Below are positions 24,480 to 36,533 of a stretch of 64,000 bases of DNA, one piece after another. Numbering within the stretch: position 1 is the stretch's first letter; every line of letters starts with the position of its first letter. This stretch comes from Cricetomys ansorgei. Lineage: Eukaryota > Chordata > Mammalia > Rodentia > Nesomyidae. The notes below the pieces were generated by a model. The model was not told the DNA's origin. It ran no database searches and was given only the letters and a program-made list of their open reading frames with translations. Where the stretch lies: assembly GCA_026225945.1 (NCBI GenBank), contig JAMJFZ010000239.1, positions 27,925,501 to 27,989,500 on the forward strand. Direction: 5' to 3'. The position numbers were made by a program, and so were the translations under genes.

Positions 24480-25190
24480 CAATCTGTTGAGTTAATCTTA
24501 ACCTCTTTCTCAAGTCCACATCTAATCTGTGAACAAACTCAGCTGGATTTGTTCCAAGTTCTGTATAGACTAAATCCAAAATCTTTTCCCCCTCTCCTTA
24601 CCAACCTTTTCCATGTTTGTTATTTCTCATCTTTTTCTCTATAATCTCATTATCTTCCGTATTGTGTTAGCACTCACCTTGTAATCTATGAGCAATGAAG
24701 TCACCAAAACGTTTGTTATTCTGCTTTTTAAAAACCACCTCTCATGGTACCATTTCTCTGTTCAAATTATTCTAAGGTGTCACATTTCAGAGAGTGTAAA
24801 AGCCACACTACTTTCAAAGCTGTACCTGATCTCATTTCCTGGATCCTCATAATCACTTTTCTTACCTCAATTTTCTTCAGACAGTCTGGCATCTGTGATG
24901 CCCTACACACTAAACATGATTCTGCCAAAAAAGGTATTAACACTTTCTGTTATCTTGACCCTTAAAAAGTCATGCGCTAAGATCATCCTGGATTACTGGC
25001 CTTCTTCATCTAGGACTGTACTCAGATGTCACCTTATTGACTAACTGACATTTCTTTGCTGTATTTTATTTTTTGCATTGCATAAATCCACAATGCAATA
25101 TCCATGTGTCCTTGTTGTCAAGATCAGTACAAAGAACAAAAGGTATCCAATAGATATTTTACCAAGTTAATTAATTCTTTCATTATAAGT
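24480..25190 (+). mobile_element. L2 LINE 3'-region relic
   Basis: The pyrimidine-rich text has the wording of ancient L2: TCAAAGCTGTACCTGATCTCAT near 24820, ACTGTACTCAGATGTCACC near 25016, then TCAGTACAAAGAACAAAAGG and a CCAATAGATATTTTACCAAG end near 25150. The latter corresponds to the L2 terminus GTGCTCAATAAATATTTGTTG. The 3' part from 24740 is more convincing than the 5' part. The open frame at 24744-24965 is part of it. Confidence 0.5.
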
Positions 25191-25344
25191 GTAAAATAAC
25201 TGTGCAAATGTTATTAAATTTTGAGGCTTAAGAGAGAGTGAAAAGCTAAGGGGAGTGATAAGAAGGAAGGAAACAGTAAAATGAACAACTTCAGAGCTGT
25301 GTAGAGTCTGTTGGGGGGCCCTAAATAGAAAAATGGATAGCAGG

Positions 25345-25490
25345 TGTTTATCACATGCTTACTCAGTGAGGGACAAGCTTTCTAAGTATGTGGTAGATTC
25401 TACCCCGTGAGATGAAGGCTGCTATTACTTTCATTAAGCTATAGATTCATTAGTGTACATTACACATCTGCTTGCAAGTAGGTTTGGACC
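25345..25490 (-). repeat. MIR SINE relic
   Basis: Minus-strand MIR layout is readable: GTGTTTATCACATGCTTACTC, then CAAGCTTTCTAAGTATGTGG, then CTATTACTTTCATTAAGC, and CATCTGCTTGCAAGTAGG. Highly diverged, as expected for an element older than rodents. Confidence 0.5.
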
Positions 25491-25530
25491 AGTAAATAAG
25501 TCCACTAGCTATGCAAAAAGTACCCAATTG

Positions 25531-25840
25531 GGGGACCTGGGAAGACAAGTCAGTGATTAAAATGCTTGTGACATGCATGAGAACCTGAGTTCAGACACAC
25601 ATCAATTTCAAACCCTAGAACCCATGTGAAAGTTGGGAGTGGAAGTATGCATCTGTAGATGAATGGCTATAGACTCATGCTGGTGGCATAGACATAGCTG
25701 GTCCTAGGGATTTTCTCATTGGCCAGTCTAGCTGAAGTGGCAAATTCCAGTCATTAAAAAAAAAAAAAAAAAAGTATAGAAGACACTGAAGATATTCCGA
25801 TGCCAAAATCTGGCTTCTGTACAAGTATATGTAAGAATAG
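25531..25840 (+). repeat. B4-type composite SINE
   Basis: A tRNA-like head (GGGGACCTGGGAAGACAAGTC, AACCTGAGTTCAGACACAC) is followed by a B1-like body (GGAAGTATGCATCTGTAGATG, GGCCAGTCTAGCTGAAGTGG). An A18 run at 25757-25774 and the tail GAAGACACTGAAGATATTCCG follow. The order is that of the rodent B4 family, a fusion of ID/tRNA-type head and B1. Confidence 0.75.
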
Positions 25841-26420
25841 CTATCAAGTCATTTAACAGAGTAGCAAAATCCCCAAAATGCATTGGTTAGAATGTTGCTT
25901 CCAACTCTATTACTGTGGGAATGAACATAGAGATGCTAGAACCAAGCATTTATCTTCAATAACTGCTTCAGAGCTCTCCTATATATATATAAAATTCTCC
26001 TATATATAAAATTCTTTATGGTACCTTGGGGTCCTTTGCATCACTGTTACTGTGTCATGAGTTTCTGACCCTCATTTGATTCTCTTAGTTTTCACTCTCC
26101 ATACACACATAGAATATGATATTAAAATGTTTGTAAAGATGAATGTATCAGATGACAATAGATTATGAATATAAGTGTAAACATGAATGCATGCACAGGT
26201 AAACAGATCTTATTACCCAGACTACATCAACAAACGTTTAATATTGAAAGAACTGTTGTTATATGGGTATGTGAGTTTTATCAGATGAAGATGACTTGCA
26301 GTGTTGCATTTTCTATTGCGCATCAGAAGTAGAAAACTCCAATTTTTTTCTTTTTTCCTTTGGTTCTTGCCAGCAATCATTTTCAAATTGTTTCAGGGCT
26401 GGGCTGTCTCTTCAACCCCC
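25841..26420. other. unrecognised intergenic DNA
   Basis: I see only a short duplicated CTCCTATATATA word near 25976-26004; no repeat family or gene. Confidence 0.5.
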
Positions 26421-27110
26421 CCTTTTTTTCCCCATAAGCTGTGAAGCTGCACTGTTGTGATAATACTTCTCATGACTTCCTTTGTGGATCAATAAATTTA
26501 AAACAAAAGCTGAACAAAGCTTTCGTGAGTAGGCCAATTTATAAGCCATCTGTACAGTGGATTAGTGACTATTTCAAGTTCCGAAGGGCTTTTAAGAAAT
26601 ACAAGATCTTAATGCTAAGACTGTTATTGTATTAACAAGTACTGTTCTGTAAACTCCAACTGTACAGCTGTATGAAACTTTTTTATTTATTTTTTGGTTT
26701 ATAAATTTTATTGCACCATGACATCAATATTTTATGATCATGCATTATGAAGCATAGTTCAGTTAGGTCTTGTTACTTCCTTTGGATAATAAACAGATGA
26801 AAACTGAGTAGCTGAATGAACCTTCAATCCTACCATTCCTGTGACTTGACTCAACCACCTGGTTGACTTCAAAGGACCTTGATCTGTGTCACAAATGCAT
26901 TGTCCTGCAGATTAAATAACAAATAGCTGCAAGTGATTTGGAGGGGCAGCTCTACTTGACTTTGAGGTGTTAGTGACCTCAGTGCCTCTGAGAGGCCTGA
27001 ACAAAAATACAGCTTTTGTTCGATGACATTAGACCTGACTCTCGGCAAACACCAATGAAAACAAATGCTTAAAATCCTGAATTTAAATTTTATCTCGTCT
27101 AAATAACAGA
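26421..27110. promoter_or_regulatory. candidate conserved noncoding element
   Basis: A repeat-free block of about 690 bases. It keeps isolated CpG words (TTTCGTGAGTAGGCC near 26520, TTCCGAAGGGC near 26579, TTCGATGACATTAGACC near 27019, TCTCGGCAAACACC near 27040). It also has paired sites such as CTTGACTCAACCACC and CAAAGGACCTTGATC near 26848-26882. No open frame passes through it. I infer an enhancer-like element; no alignment was possible. Confidence 0.4.
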
Positions 27111-27980
27111 TGATTTATAATAGTGAACCTTTTCTTTATCACAATAGTAAAAGGCTAAATGAAACTAGTATACCTTAATTTTTACTTTAAATTTTATGCT
27201 GACTTATTCTTTTGGCATAAAGTTTTAGTATCATGTTTTATCCTTAAAATGTGGGATATAGCAGGAGATACAGTCAAGCACTTTGGAAACTCAAATCTGG
27301 TTCCTGTTTTCAGTGTAGACTTTCTGAGGTTTGTCTGAAAGGCACGTTATAAGTTAATATAGCTATAGCAGAAGGCAGGCTGCAAACTAATGGTCAATAT
27401 TAATCTAATTGTTAAAAAGTCTTTTAAAATTTATTTCTTAACAGTAAATATGTTACCCTAACAACAGTTGGTTCTGTGTTGTTGGTTGTAATAAAAACTT
27501 GTTAACTGAAGTCTACCATTGGTAGGATGTATTTATTCCTGAAGTAGCTTCCCACTAGTTTATGAGCAATAGAATTTCCTCTCATGGACTCCAGTAACCT
27601 CAGGTGGAACAGTCACTATTTGCTTTGCTTACCAATCTCTTTAGCTCTTCAGCTTGTGTGCCTTTTCCATTTTTCCTACATGTTAAAGATGAGAATCTAT
27701 AGTCTTATCATTAGATGGTCTACTGGCTGCCTTTGGCTCTTTATATACAACTGGATCTGTTTTACTATCTAAAGCACTTATTCAGCCAGATTGCTTTATT
27801 AATTAATTTCTACTCATCAATTCAACATCTATTGTCATCCACATTACGAAGTCTGACCCTAGGTACCTATGAGAACTCAAAGAATTTCAAGCCAGTAGCT
27901 TTTCTCAGGACTTCAGTTTCAGGTATCATGTTCTCTTTCTACTTGGGTTTTTTTTTGTTGTTGTTGTTGCTGTTGGTGGT
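27111..27980. other. unrecognised intergenic DNA
   Basis: I recognise no repeat or gene. The 115-codon open frame at 27715-28062 ends in a TTTA-repeat-coded hydrophobic stretch and is not a gene. Confidence 0.5.
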
Positions 27981-28055
27981 GGTGGGTTTATTTATTTATC
28001 TATATTTATCTATATATGTATTTATTTATTTATTTATTTATTCATTCATTTATTG
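27981..28055. repeat. (TTTA)n-type imperfect microsatellite
   Basis: TTTA units with ATCT interruptions and a CATTCATT end. A short GTT/GGT run precedes it at 27956-27986. Confidence 0.9.
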
Positions 28056-28289
28056 CATCTAGGCCTCATTGATAGACTTCCCTGGAAATTTCTAGTCTAA
28101 ATGATCAGATATGTAAATAATACACATACTGTATCACTATTAATAAATCCAGTATCACAAATGTGGGGTCTTGTATTCAAGGTCACTTATAATTCATGAA
28201 GACTCTTTGCAGTATCCTTCACATAACTCAACCTTAATATTTTTATATGCAGGAAAATAAAAAAATCAAAAGAATATGCTTTAGGTAAA

Positions 28290-28445
28290 TCTTCAGTTTG
28301 AATCCTATATTGTGCTACTATCTAGCTGTGAGTCCTCAGGCAATTTATTTAATCCTTCTTAGTGTCTTCTTCTCATCCTATAATGGGGGTGGTAATAACC
28401 ACTCTGCAGGGAGCTGTGAGTGCTAAATATTTAATCACATTTCTT
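28290..28445 (+). repeat. MIR SINE
   Basis: The MIR core is clear: CTACTATCTAGCTGTGAGTCC, then CAGGCAATTTATTTAATCC, then ATAATGGGGGTGGTAATAACC and GCTAAATATTTAATCACA. The order and spacing fit the MIR consensus. Confidence 0.75.
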
Positions 28446-31400
28446 CCTAATGATGAAGAGGTGCTGAAATTAAAACTTGTTAATGCATTCTTTGGGTAAT
28501 CTTTTTTTTTCCCAGAGAGAAGATTGCAGATAGGTTGTAAACCACTCCTGCTAGACTCAACCTCTGATCACCTTTCTGGTTCATATATGTGCTTAGCCTT
28601 GCACACGTGTGGCTGTAATATTGCATATTTGATTTGACTAGGGTGATTGCCCTCCTTAAGCGGGAATAGGTTTGATATTCGGTGATTCATAGAGAAAAAA
28701 ATTCCCATTTGCAAGCATCATTACACATGGTTTTCTCAAGGCCACATATTGTCCATTTTACTTGTAATTGCTTATAACAGACCTCTGCAGAATACCAATG
28801 AGTTCAAATGCCATCTCCCTTTCTCAGTGGCCATGTCTGTATTATGGACGGTTGAAGTTACTAAGGAAAGTAGATTTACCTAACTGTGCCACATAGCACC
28901 ATTCACCACCTAAATGTTTCAAAGTCCAACCAGATACTACAGGCCCTAAAACACTGGCTGCTGCAACATGAAATTGCCACCTTAGAAAATCAAGGTGTTG
29001 ACAGCTTAACTCCCACCATGGTGGTTAGTATGCCAAGGCAGGAAGGTATGTCATGGACCTCATTTAAGAAAATATTTAAGAAAAAAATATTTAAGAAATT
29101 TAATATTTAAGAAAAACATGAGCATAGCGTTTCAAAACCAGAGGTGAAATAAAAATGTATGTACCAGTGGGTTGAGTGTAAGCATAGATCTACTCATGGT
29201 TTGTTTTTTACCCCTTCACCTGAAACTCCAGCAAACAAAAATGCTTTAATATTTTTGGTATGTGGAAGTGTGGACTTAAATACAAATAAATTTGCCAAGA
29301 CTTGCACAGCTCAGTGAGGGCTCATATGGGAGTTGATGGAGAAGGTTCTCTCATGGGAAGGACAGCCCTACTCAGGCTCAGGCTGAACCTGTGCTTGGGG
29401 CTCTGTGCCTCTTAAGCAGGGTTCCTCAACAGGCTGCCAAGAGACCCTGCTGGGGTAGACTAGGGATCACAGATGCCCAAGCAAAAACATGTACTACTAC
29501 ACTGTAATGAAAAGCAGATTTCTAACATTCCAAAAAGAATGCATGTTCAGAAATATTAAAGATCTTTATGTGTAAAAGGCATCTTTTTAACTGAGTCCCT
29601 GCAGGAAACACATTCCCCCTTGAGTGTTATGTAACGTAAGTGTAGTTCAGGCTTGAGAGAAGGTTCAGGCAGTTTAATGAGGGGAAAGCAACACACTTCA
29701 GATATCCAGACTAGGAAAGTGCAGATGGAAAAATGTACCATGATCAAAGAACATACAGTCTTGTTTTGATCAGGAAATCAGTTCATCTAAAGAAATAGTT
29801 TACAAGGTATTTGTAATTCAATAATTTAAAATATTATTCTCTCTATAAGATTCCTTTTAAAGCTTCATGGACTGATAAATGCAAGGTATGATAGTATATG
29901 TAATAAATTATGAATATTGACTTATCCCTTTATTATTATTTGTGTGTATATAGGATAATGTACTACCCTGAAGAGAATAGCAGGTTTTAATGCACTTATG
30001 TGACAATCATTATATAAATTGGAAAACTATACATCCATTTTTTCCCAGATCATCATTACTAACAATAAGAATCATAATGTACACACTAACTATAATGAAA
30101 TCATTTTTTCTTCTCATTTATAAAGTTCTGAAAGGTTAAAATACACATTTCTAAGCATGTAGCTGTCAATGCTGAGACACATCATTATTAAAAGTGATTT
30201 TTAATGCATTGATCCGAAGAGGAAACAGCTTTTCCTGCTATCAGCAAGAGAGAATTACTGAGTTCTCCTTTCTGAATATACACCTCCAAATAAACTGTTT
30301 TTTGTAAGCCATAAACAGCATCCTTTACCCGTCAGAACTTTGCTGTCACACACCAGAGTTTAGATCAGATAGGAATTTTCTGATAAGCAGAAAATTGTGC
30401 TTTAATAAAAATATGATAGAAGAATAAAGAAAAGAATTTTGGAAGAACTTTTAATCCTGGATTCTTTCAATCAGAGGTTTAGGGACATTCCTACATTCTT
30501 CCTTTGGTCCTGATACCAACTCCCCCCCTAAAGTAAGGAAGACTGTATCACAATGAATGATCTCAATCAATGACACAGACCTTTGCTGCAACCTCTGGGT
30601 TTGCATGTAGACCATGTAGTCTGAGTGGAGAAACTCAGTTTGGAAACAAAGAGAACTTAAAGAGACTTTTTGTTGTTGAACATTCCTCTATGCCTATTTC
30701 CCATAATCCCTTGTGCATACAAAGTTGTTGTCATTGATTACCACAAACATCAGTGTGTTCTTGTGGTGCCTTTGTAGCTATTTTCAATCTCTTATCTTTT
30801 TGTCTTTCTTTCATTTGCCATTAATTGTCCCACAAGGATCGCAGCTACCAGTGTCATCACTAATGTTTGCAGGAGACCTTGAGAAACCAATAGTTTTTTG
30901 ACAGAAATGATGAAATTTGGGTTTTTCTTCATGAAAATATGTAATCCTGTTTGTGGAAGGACCACACAGTATAGGTACCTGTCTGGTGCCTGTCTTTCAG
31001 CTTGCTGGCTTCTTCATTGTCTCAAACACAACAGTCTATTTCCTGATTTTCCACTCTACACGTTTTATATCCCATTTCCCCCAGGAATTATTCTTTCCTT
31101 TGCTTCTTCATTGATGATCCTAATCTTTGTATCGGGAACGCTTTTAGAGAGATACTGGTACCATTACAGATCTAATGTAAGAGAAAAATATGTCTTCAGT
31201 TCTTGACTGTAAGTAGATTGTATATTTATATAAGCAAATGCATGAAATTACTCATATTAATGAATTATTATTAATTTATAATAAAATATAAATTGACTGA
31301 TTCCAGGAGATTTTCTTTTCCTATTTATTTCCTATAACATCTTTACTTATAATGTTGATTGCACATTCATAATCTTGCCTTACTATTCTATAAGAAGTCA

Positions 31401-31584
31401 TATAATGCAAAAATCTGTTCTTACTGAGGCCTGCATGCTTTGCAGCCCACCCTTGCCATGATTCTCCCTCTCTCTTTCTCTCCAACTACTTCTGTCTTTT
31501 TTCCTTATGCCCTGTAGTCAGAAAATGTGCATTTTTCCCTGCACACCTGCACATAATTTTGATTTTATTTATTTTTTTAAGATA
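28446..31584. other. 3.1 kb of mostly repeat-free DNA
   Basis: I recognise no repeat family. Two stretches look more constrained than their surroundings (28560-28870, with CACACGTGTGGC and ATTCGGTGATTCATAG; 30170-30420, with GATCCGAAGAGG and TACCCGTCAGAAC). Short tandem AATATTTAAG units lie at 29071-29111. Open frames at 28886-29110, 29556-29747, 30713-30901 and 30898-31206 lack recognisable domains. Confidence 0.45.
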
Positions 31585-31915
31585 AGCCCATCATCTCAAT
31601 GGCCTGTCAATTCCATCTCATTCACCTATTAATTCTTAATTATTCTTTTAAGATTTGAATCAGACATCGCATTGAAGACTTTCTGCCTTGCTAGTAAAGA
31701 ACATCTGTGTTTTGAGAATGTCTTAGACATTCCTCTGTCAGGGTAAGCATTTTATTACATACTATTCAAAAAATACAATGGGTCTAGGTGTCTTTTGTCC
31801 CCAGTGGACAGTAACATTTTCAAGGAAAGGGGCTGAGTTTTATCTATCTGTACTCTAGGTTTCTCAAATGCAGCACAGACCAGTTATGTGATGACCAGAT
31901 AAACAAATCTGATTG
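31585..31915 (+). mobile_element. L2 LINE 3'-region relic
   Basis: L2-like wording: CCTGTCAATTCCATCTCATTC, TTTAAGATTTGAATCAGACATC and ACTTTCTGCCTTGC. Near 31825 GGGGCTGAGTTTTATCTATCTG leads into a degraded terminal part with CAGTTATGTGATGACC. Old and heavily mutated. Confidence 0.5.
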
Positions 31916-34004
31916 TAGTGAAATGGCAAGGACTCAGTACTCACTTCTCAAATGCATGCTGTTTTAACCACAATAGTTTATAAAGTCTCAGGCTCAATTT
32001 TAGTGATACATTTGGGGGGAGGGGTAATACCAATGACCTGTAAAATACATGAAGTGTTTTAAAAATGCAAATATCACTAATGGTGCTTCTTTTTTTATGA
32101 CATAGACTTAAACAATAGTCATTGATTTTTATCATATACTGAATATGCCCATTGTTCAGACAAGTAATGATGAGCCCATCCACACTGACTTTGATTAATC
32201 ACATGGTATCTTTCCCAGGCTTGGTAACAGTGCTAGGTAAATCCAGACAACAGTTAGTGGTTGGCTTTTGTTTCTGTGAGTGAGGAGATCGATAATGTGT
32301 CCTCCAGCTCAGTTTTAGAGGAAACTGAGGCCTCACCACTATGTGTGACTACTCTAAGTTGACAGGGTGCTCTGGGGAGAATCATGGATTCAGGGACAAG
32401 GTCCTAAACGACAGAAAGTGGAAGAAAGAACTTTATCAGACAAAATCATGAAATGATGTAAACAAGTAGTGTTAATGAGGAAAATGATATAGCCATTTTC
32501 TATGCATTGAAACCTTCCTCTCTGAGTTTTTTTTTTTTAACATGCAGAAAGCTAATGAAATTTACAAGGCTCAGGAAAGTTAGAAATTTACAGTAGTCAC
32601 AAGGCTTCCCACTTGGGTAGAAGGATTTCTTCAGTAGAGCTGACTTCAAATTGGGGAGGGAGGTCCAGGGGTGGCACTACTATGAGTTAGTTACCTGTGC
32701 TGATGATCCAGTTTTAGAGAGTGGTAGGACATCTCATGGCACAACTTGTTCTTTGTTCTTGAACAAAGGACCTAGGGTACTGTATACTAATGGTCACTAA
32801 AAATTGACCTTGGGCAGTGTCTCTTGAATTCATTGTCTCATGTGACTGTAGATATCAAATGCAGTTTATAAAAGAAAATTAAAGAAAAGTTAGAAATTAA
32901 GGAAGGTTGAAGGAGACTTGATAATATAAAGGTTTAATGCAAAATGAAATTAGAGCTCTCAGTTCCAGTGAGAGGAGACTGGAGCAGCATATCAATGCAA
33001 GTGGGTGCTGGGGTTTTTACTCCTACCATTGATTTACGGGCCATGGTTTCCAGACCTTTACGTGACATTTTCATTGGTACCTTGATCATTGCATAGTTTG
33101 CCATAGTTTGGAAAGGTAGTGTTTGTTGAAGACCTGTGTGAATACTAAATTTAACTTTATATTTGTCTTTTACTTATTTGAAAAGTAACTAAATCAGATT
33201 CACTTAACTCAACTCTCTACTGTTACATTATAATTTGACTTTCAGTTTATTTTCTTAAATAGCTAAGTTCCCTAAATTATCTTATTCTCTTATAAATATA
33301 ATTTGTTACAATTGAAGGAAAATAAACTTCCCTTTTTCTGAGTATACCTGACTTATGTGTCCATCCACCATGCTGTTTTGGGACTTATGTGCATTTGGGT
33401 GCAATGGTTAAATGATTTTTGAATGCTACATTAGTGTAGAAATTCTCACTTGGCTTCAGGGTTAAGCATATGTTCAATAATACTGTGATTGAATGTGCTA
33501 AAGGTATGTGTGAATAATACTTTTCTAGTTTCTTTACCAATTTAGCTAGCAAATAATGTACCAAGATTGTCAGGGTGGAAGTATACTTGCAGAGGACATG
33601 CTTGCTCCATCTGGGAGGCCATGCAAACCCTGAAGGAGGCTGGATTGCAAACAGGACTTCAATAGGCAGAATCACAGTGTAATGTTCCAGACTTTGTTGT
33701 TCTCGTGGAGGCTATATAGAGAAAATGTACCACTTCACTAGAAGTTACCAACATATTGGTAGGAGGAATTAACAGGGAAATATGTAGTGAATTGGGTCAA
33801 TGTCTTTATTGGGTTTTTCTTCTAGAAGTTTCAACTGGTAAATTAGAACAGAGATGCGTCTGGGAGGTACACATGGGAACTGACAAGTGATCACTATGCA
33901 TTATGTCCTTAGTCCATTTGGTGTGTGAAGGCCAGTGAGATCAATCAATGTGAGTCAAATCCAAGTACCTCACAGGGAAGTGCTCACCAAGAAGTAGTTG
34001 ATAA
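31916..34004. other. 2.1 kb of unrecognised intergenic DNA
   Basis: I can support no repeat or gene. The GGAAACTGAGGC word near 32317 recalls MIR, but its flanks do not follow. Minus-strand open frames at 31941-32183 and 33385-33675 show no domain. Confidence 0.5.
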
Positions 34005-34490
34005 TGGCAGAATTAATCTTCCACCAAGGATAAGACAGGGAGAATAAAGCAGTCTGACTGTGGATAAGGCAGAGAAGCAGAGAGGCTGACTGAGGCAGTA
34101 TGGGGCAGTGAGAGCTCACAGAGACAAAGAAACAGTCTGAGGAGTCTGAGGCAGTCAGAGAATCATCCTGAGACAGAAGAATTAAGTTAGAAACAGTCAG
34201 CTCACTCAGGAGGTCAGTTTGAACCAGCAGCTTGCAGAAGAGTTAAAGCCAGAACAATGAATGAGTTGATCAGTATGCTCTGAGTTCAGAAGCTAGTCAG
34301 AGTGGCTCCGTCAGCAATCAGTCTTGAAGGTTGATTAGATGGTACTGAGGATGAGGCTAAAGCCTTCCAGTTGTAGGCTTAAGACTAGATCATAAGGAGA
34401 CTGAGTGCTCAAGGGCTCCAGACTAAGAGCCAGTGATTGAATTAGATAAATAAACTGCTTTTTACCTTGCATCTATAGCTACACAATGAT
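34005..34490 (+). repeat. AGTCAG-rich interspersed repeat, copy 3 (5'-truncated)
   Basis: Rich in AGTCTGA/GTCAG words. It has the family landmarks CCAGCAGCTTGCAGAAGAG near 34224, GAGTTCAGAAGCTAGTCAGAG near 34282 and GTCAGCAATCAGTCTTGAAGG near 34310. Its 3' end AATAAACTGCTTTTTACCTTG, then CATCTATAGCTACAC, parallels the end of copy 4. The AATAAA about 35 bases before the end is LTR-like. The B1-like modules of the 5' part are missing. Confidence 0.75.
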
Positions 34491-35144
34491 GTGAGAAAAA
34501 TAAGATTAAACTTATGTCATTGATTGGAGCACTTGATTGAGACTATAAATATTATTGTGAATTGGAGAAAATGCCCTACATTAAGTATCAGAAAAGATCT
34601 GGAATTTTCCCAGAAAAATATCAAAGTAAAGAGTAATAAAACTTTCAAATAAACCATAATGAAATAGATATAGAACAGTACTTAAGTCATAAAAACATAG
34701 ACATATTGTGAGGTTCAGCTAAACAATATATAAACACATTTATTGAAAGTCTTCTCCTAAGAACACATAATTTTATATTATTTTTGCTATTGTTTCCTGT
34801 AGACTGTGTTAGGGTTGTTAAAAACCCTTGAAGTATAAGCTTTTTTTAAAAAAATGAATGCACAATTTTTAAATTGATGACATGCAATTTAAATTTTAAT
34901 TCAAAACCAGCATGCCCAATTAAAGCATATTTTATAAGTTCAAATATATATTTTTATCTCCTACTTTTATTAATTTTGAAGATTACTTAAATAAAATATT
35001 TTAGTAGACCCTAGATCTATTTTGTACAAAACAAGTTTCAAATTGTGAAAAACACACACAGAACTTTGTATGTTCTAAAAAAAAAATTGTATCACGTAAG
35101 CAATACATCAAAAATTACATAGTAAACATATGGACATATTTAAG

Positions 35145-35184
<40 letters not shown>

Positions 35185-36180
35185 AATAGCCACAGATTAT
35201 ATTAGTGTTGTATTATCACAAAGCACTCTTTTGTTAGTGGAAATTAATATAAAGAATTTGCAGCTTCATTCATAATGAAGTTTTCTTGAGAAATCACTGA
35301 GTTCAAGGTACAGGAACTGCAACTTGTCAGCCTTTAGGGATTTGAAGACCCTCCTGTGAGAAGCACTACAACAACTGGAACTTTTAAGCAACATATACCA
35401 GATAAGTCAGAAGTGTTCTTTTATGGTCTTGCACATTGTATTTCATGACTCTCATACCTGTGTCTAGGTTCAATCTTTAGTTCCCTGTCACACAAAGCTG
35501 CAAAAAATCAGAAACAGAAAATTTTGTACAAGTGTACTTAACTGGTACATGTTATTGTGGGGTGTTAAAATATCTTGAGAAAAGCTTTTAAAGATGAAGT
35601 TTCATATTAAGGTCAGAAACTAGCATAATGATCAATGCAGTATCTACATGGATGCACTTATTGAACTAACAGTGGCTTACAGTTCACATATTCTATAATG
35701 GTCAGGATTGGGAAGAAGGCTGGGGATAGGCTGGACAGGTCAAGGCAATGAGCACTTTAGTCAGTATAAAGTATCTTGCATTCCAGTGTCAAAGTCAAGA
35801 GGCTATTCATTGTGATCATAGTTCATTAAATTATAAAATAGATAGGCTAAAGTATGAGTTCTTTATGTGAAGAGCTCTTTTAAGAAAGTGAAGAATAATG
35901 AAATATTACATAGAATATCTTAGACATTGTGATCAAATAGTAGCAGGCATTCCTGAGTTGTTTATATTAATCTGTTTTTTCTTTTAGAGGTGTCCTGCAT
36001 TCAAATGGCTAAAATCTACCACTACCCTGCTAATTCTCTTTCACTCTTGGCTGTTAAAATCATCTACTATAAATTTCTTAAAACAGTTTAAAAAAATAAT
36101 AAATTACATAATCTGTTCACATATTTAAACAAGAACGTTTAAATTACAAATGCTTGTTTTTAATGTTTATTTTTGATTGC
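34491..36180. other. AT-rich DNA with a (CA)n run
   Basis: A perfect CA run lies at 35146-35182. I recognise no interspersed repeat or gene. Confidence 0.5.
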
Positions 36181-36325
36181 TTTAACTATTTAATTAAATA
36201 TTTGCTTAATTATTGTTTTAACTAATTAAATATTTGCTTAATTAGTAATAAATAAGTTGTTAAATTGTTTAAAATGTTCATTATTTTAAAAAAATTGTTT
36301 AAATTGTTCAAAATGTTTATTAATT
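36181..36325. repeat. AT-rich imperfect tandem duplications with TAATTA cores
   Basis: A unit containing TAATTAAATATTTGCTTAAT occurs at 36181-36212 and again at 36217-36244. A second pair, AAATTGTTTAAAATGTTCATT near 36262 and AAATTGTTCAAAATGTTTATT near 36301, follows. TAATTA and TTAATTAA homeodomain cores recur throughout. Confidence 0.75.
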
Positions 36326-36340
36326 GCTAAAGTGCTTATT

Positions 36341-36533
36341 AAGTAAACACTGGTCAGCTGGGTGGTGGTGGTACATGCCTTTAATTCCAGCACTCAGGAG
36401 GCAGAGGCAGGCAGATCTCTGTGAGTTCAAGGCCAGCCTGGTCCCCACAGTGAGTTCCAGGATAGTCAGAGTTAATAAGAGAAACGCTGTCTGAAACCCA
36501 CCCCCTCTCAAAAATAAAAGAAAGTAAACAATG
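36341..36533 (+). repeat. B1 SINE with near-perfect target-site duplication
   Basis: The B1 body starts at 36357 (GCTGGGTGGTGGTGGTACATG) and includes GAGTTCAAGGCCAGCCTGG and an AAAATAAAAGAAA tail. The flanks AAGTAAACACTG (36341-36352) and AAGTAAACAATG (36522-36533) form a 12-bp duplication with one mismatch. The copy is moderately young. Confidence 0.93.

Noticed and set aside
27715..28062. 115-codon hydrophobic open frame
   Set aside because: The hydrophobic C-terminus is coded by GTT and TTTA repeats.
29380..29480. Possible hAT end (GCAGGGTTCCTCAACAGGCTG)
   Set aside because: The word recalls Charlie/URR1 termini, but the rest does not follow a known element and no second end is visible.
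32300..32420. Possible MIR (GAGGAAACTGAGGCC)
   Set aside because: One word matches, but the flanks do not follow the MIR order.
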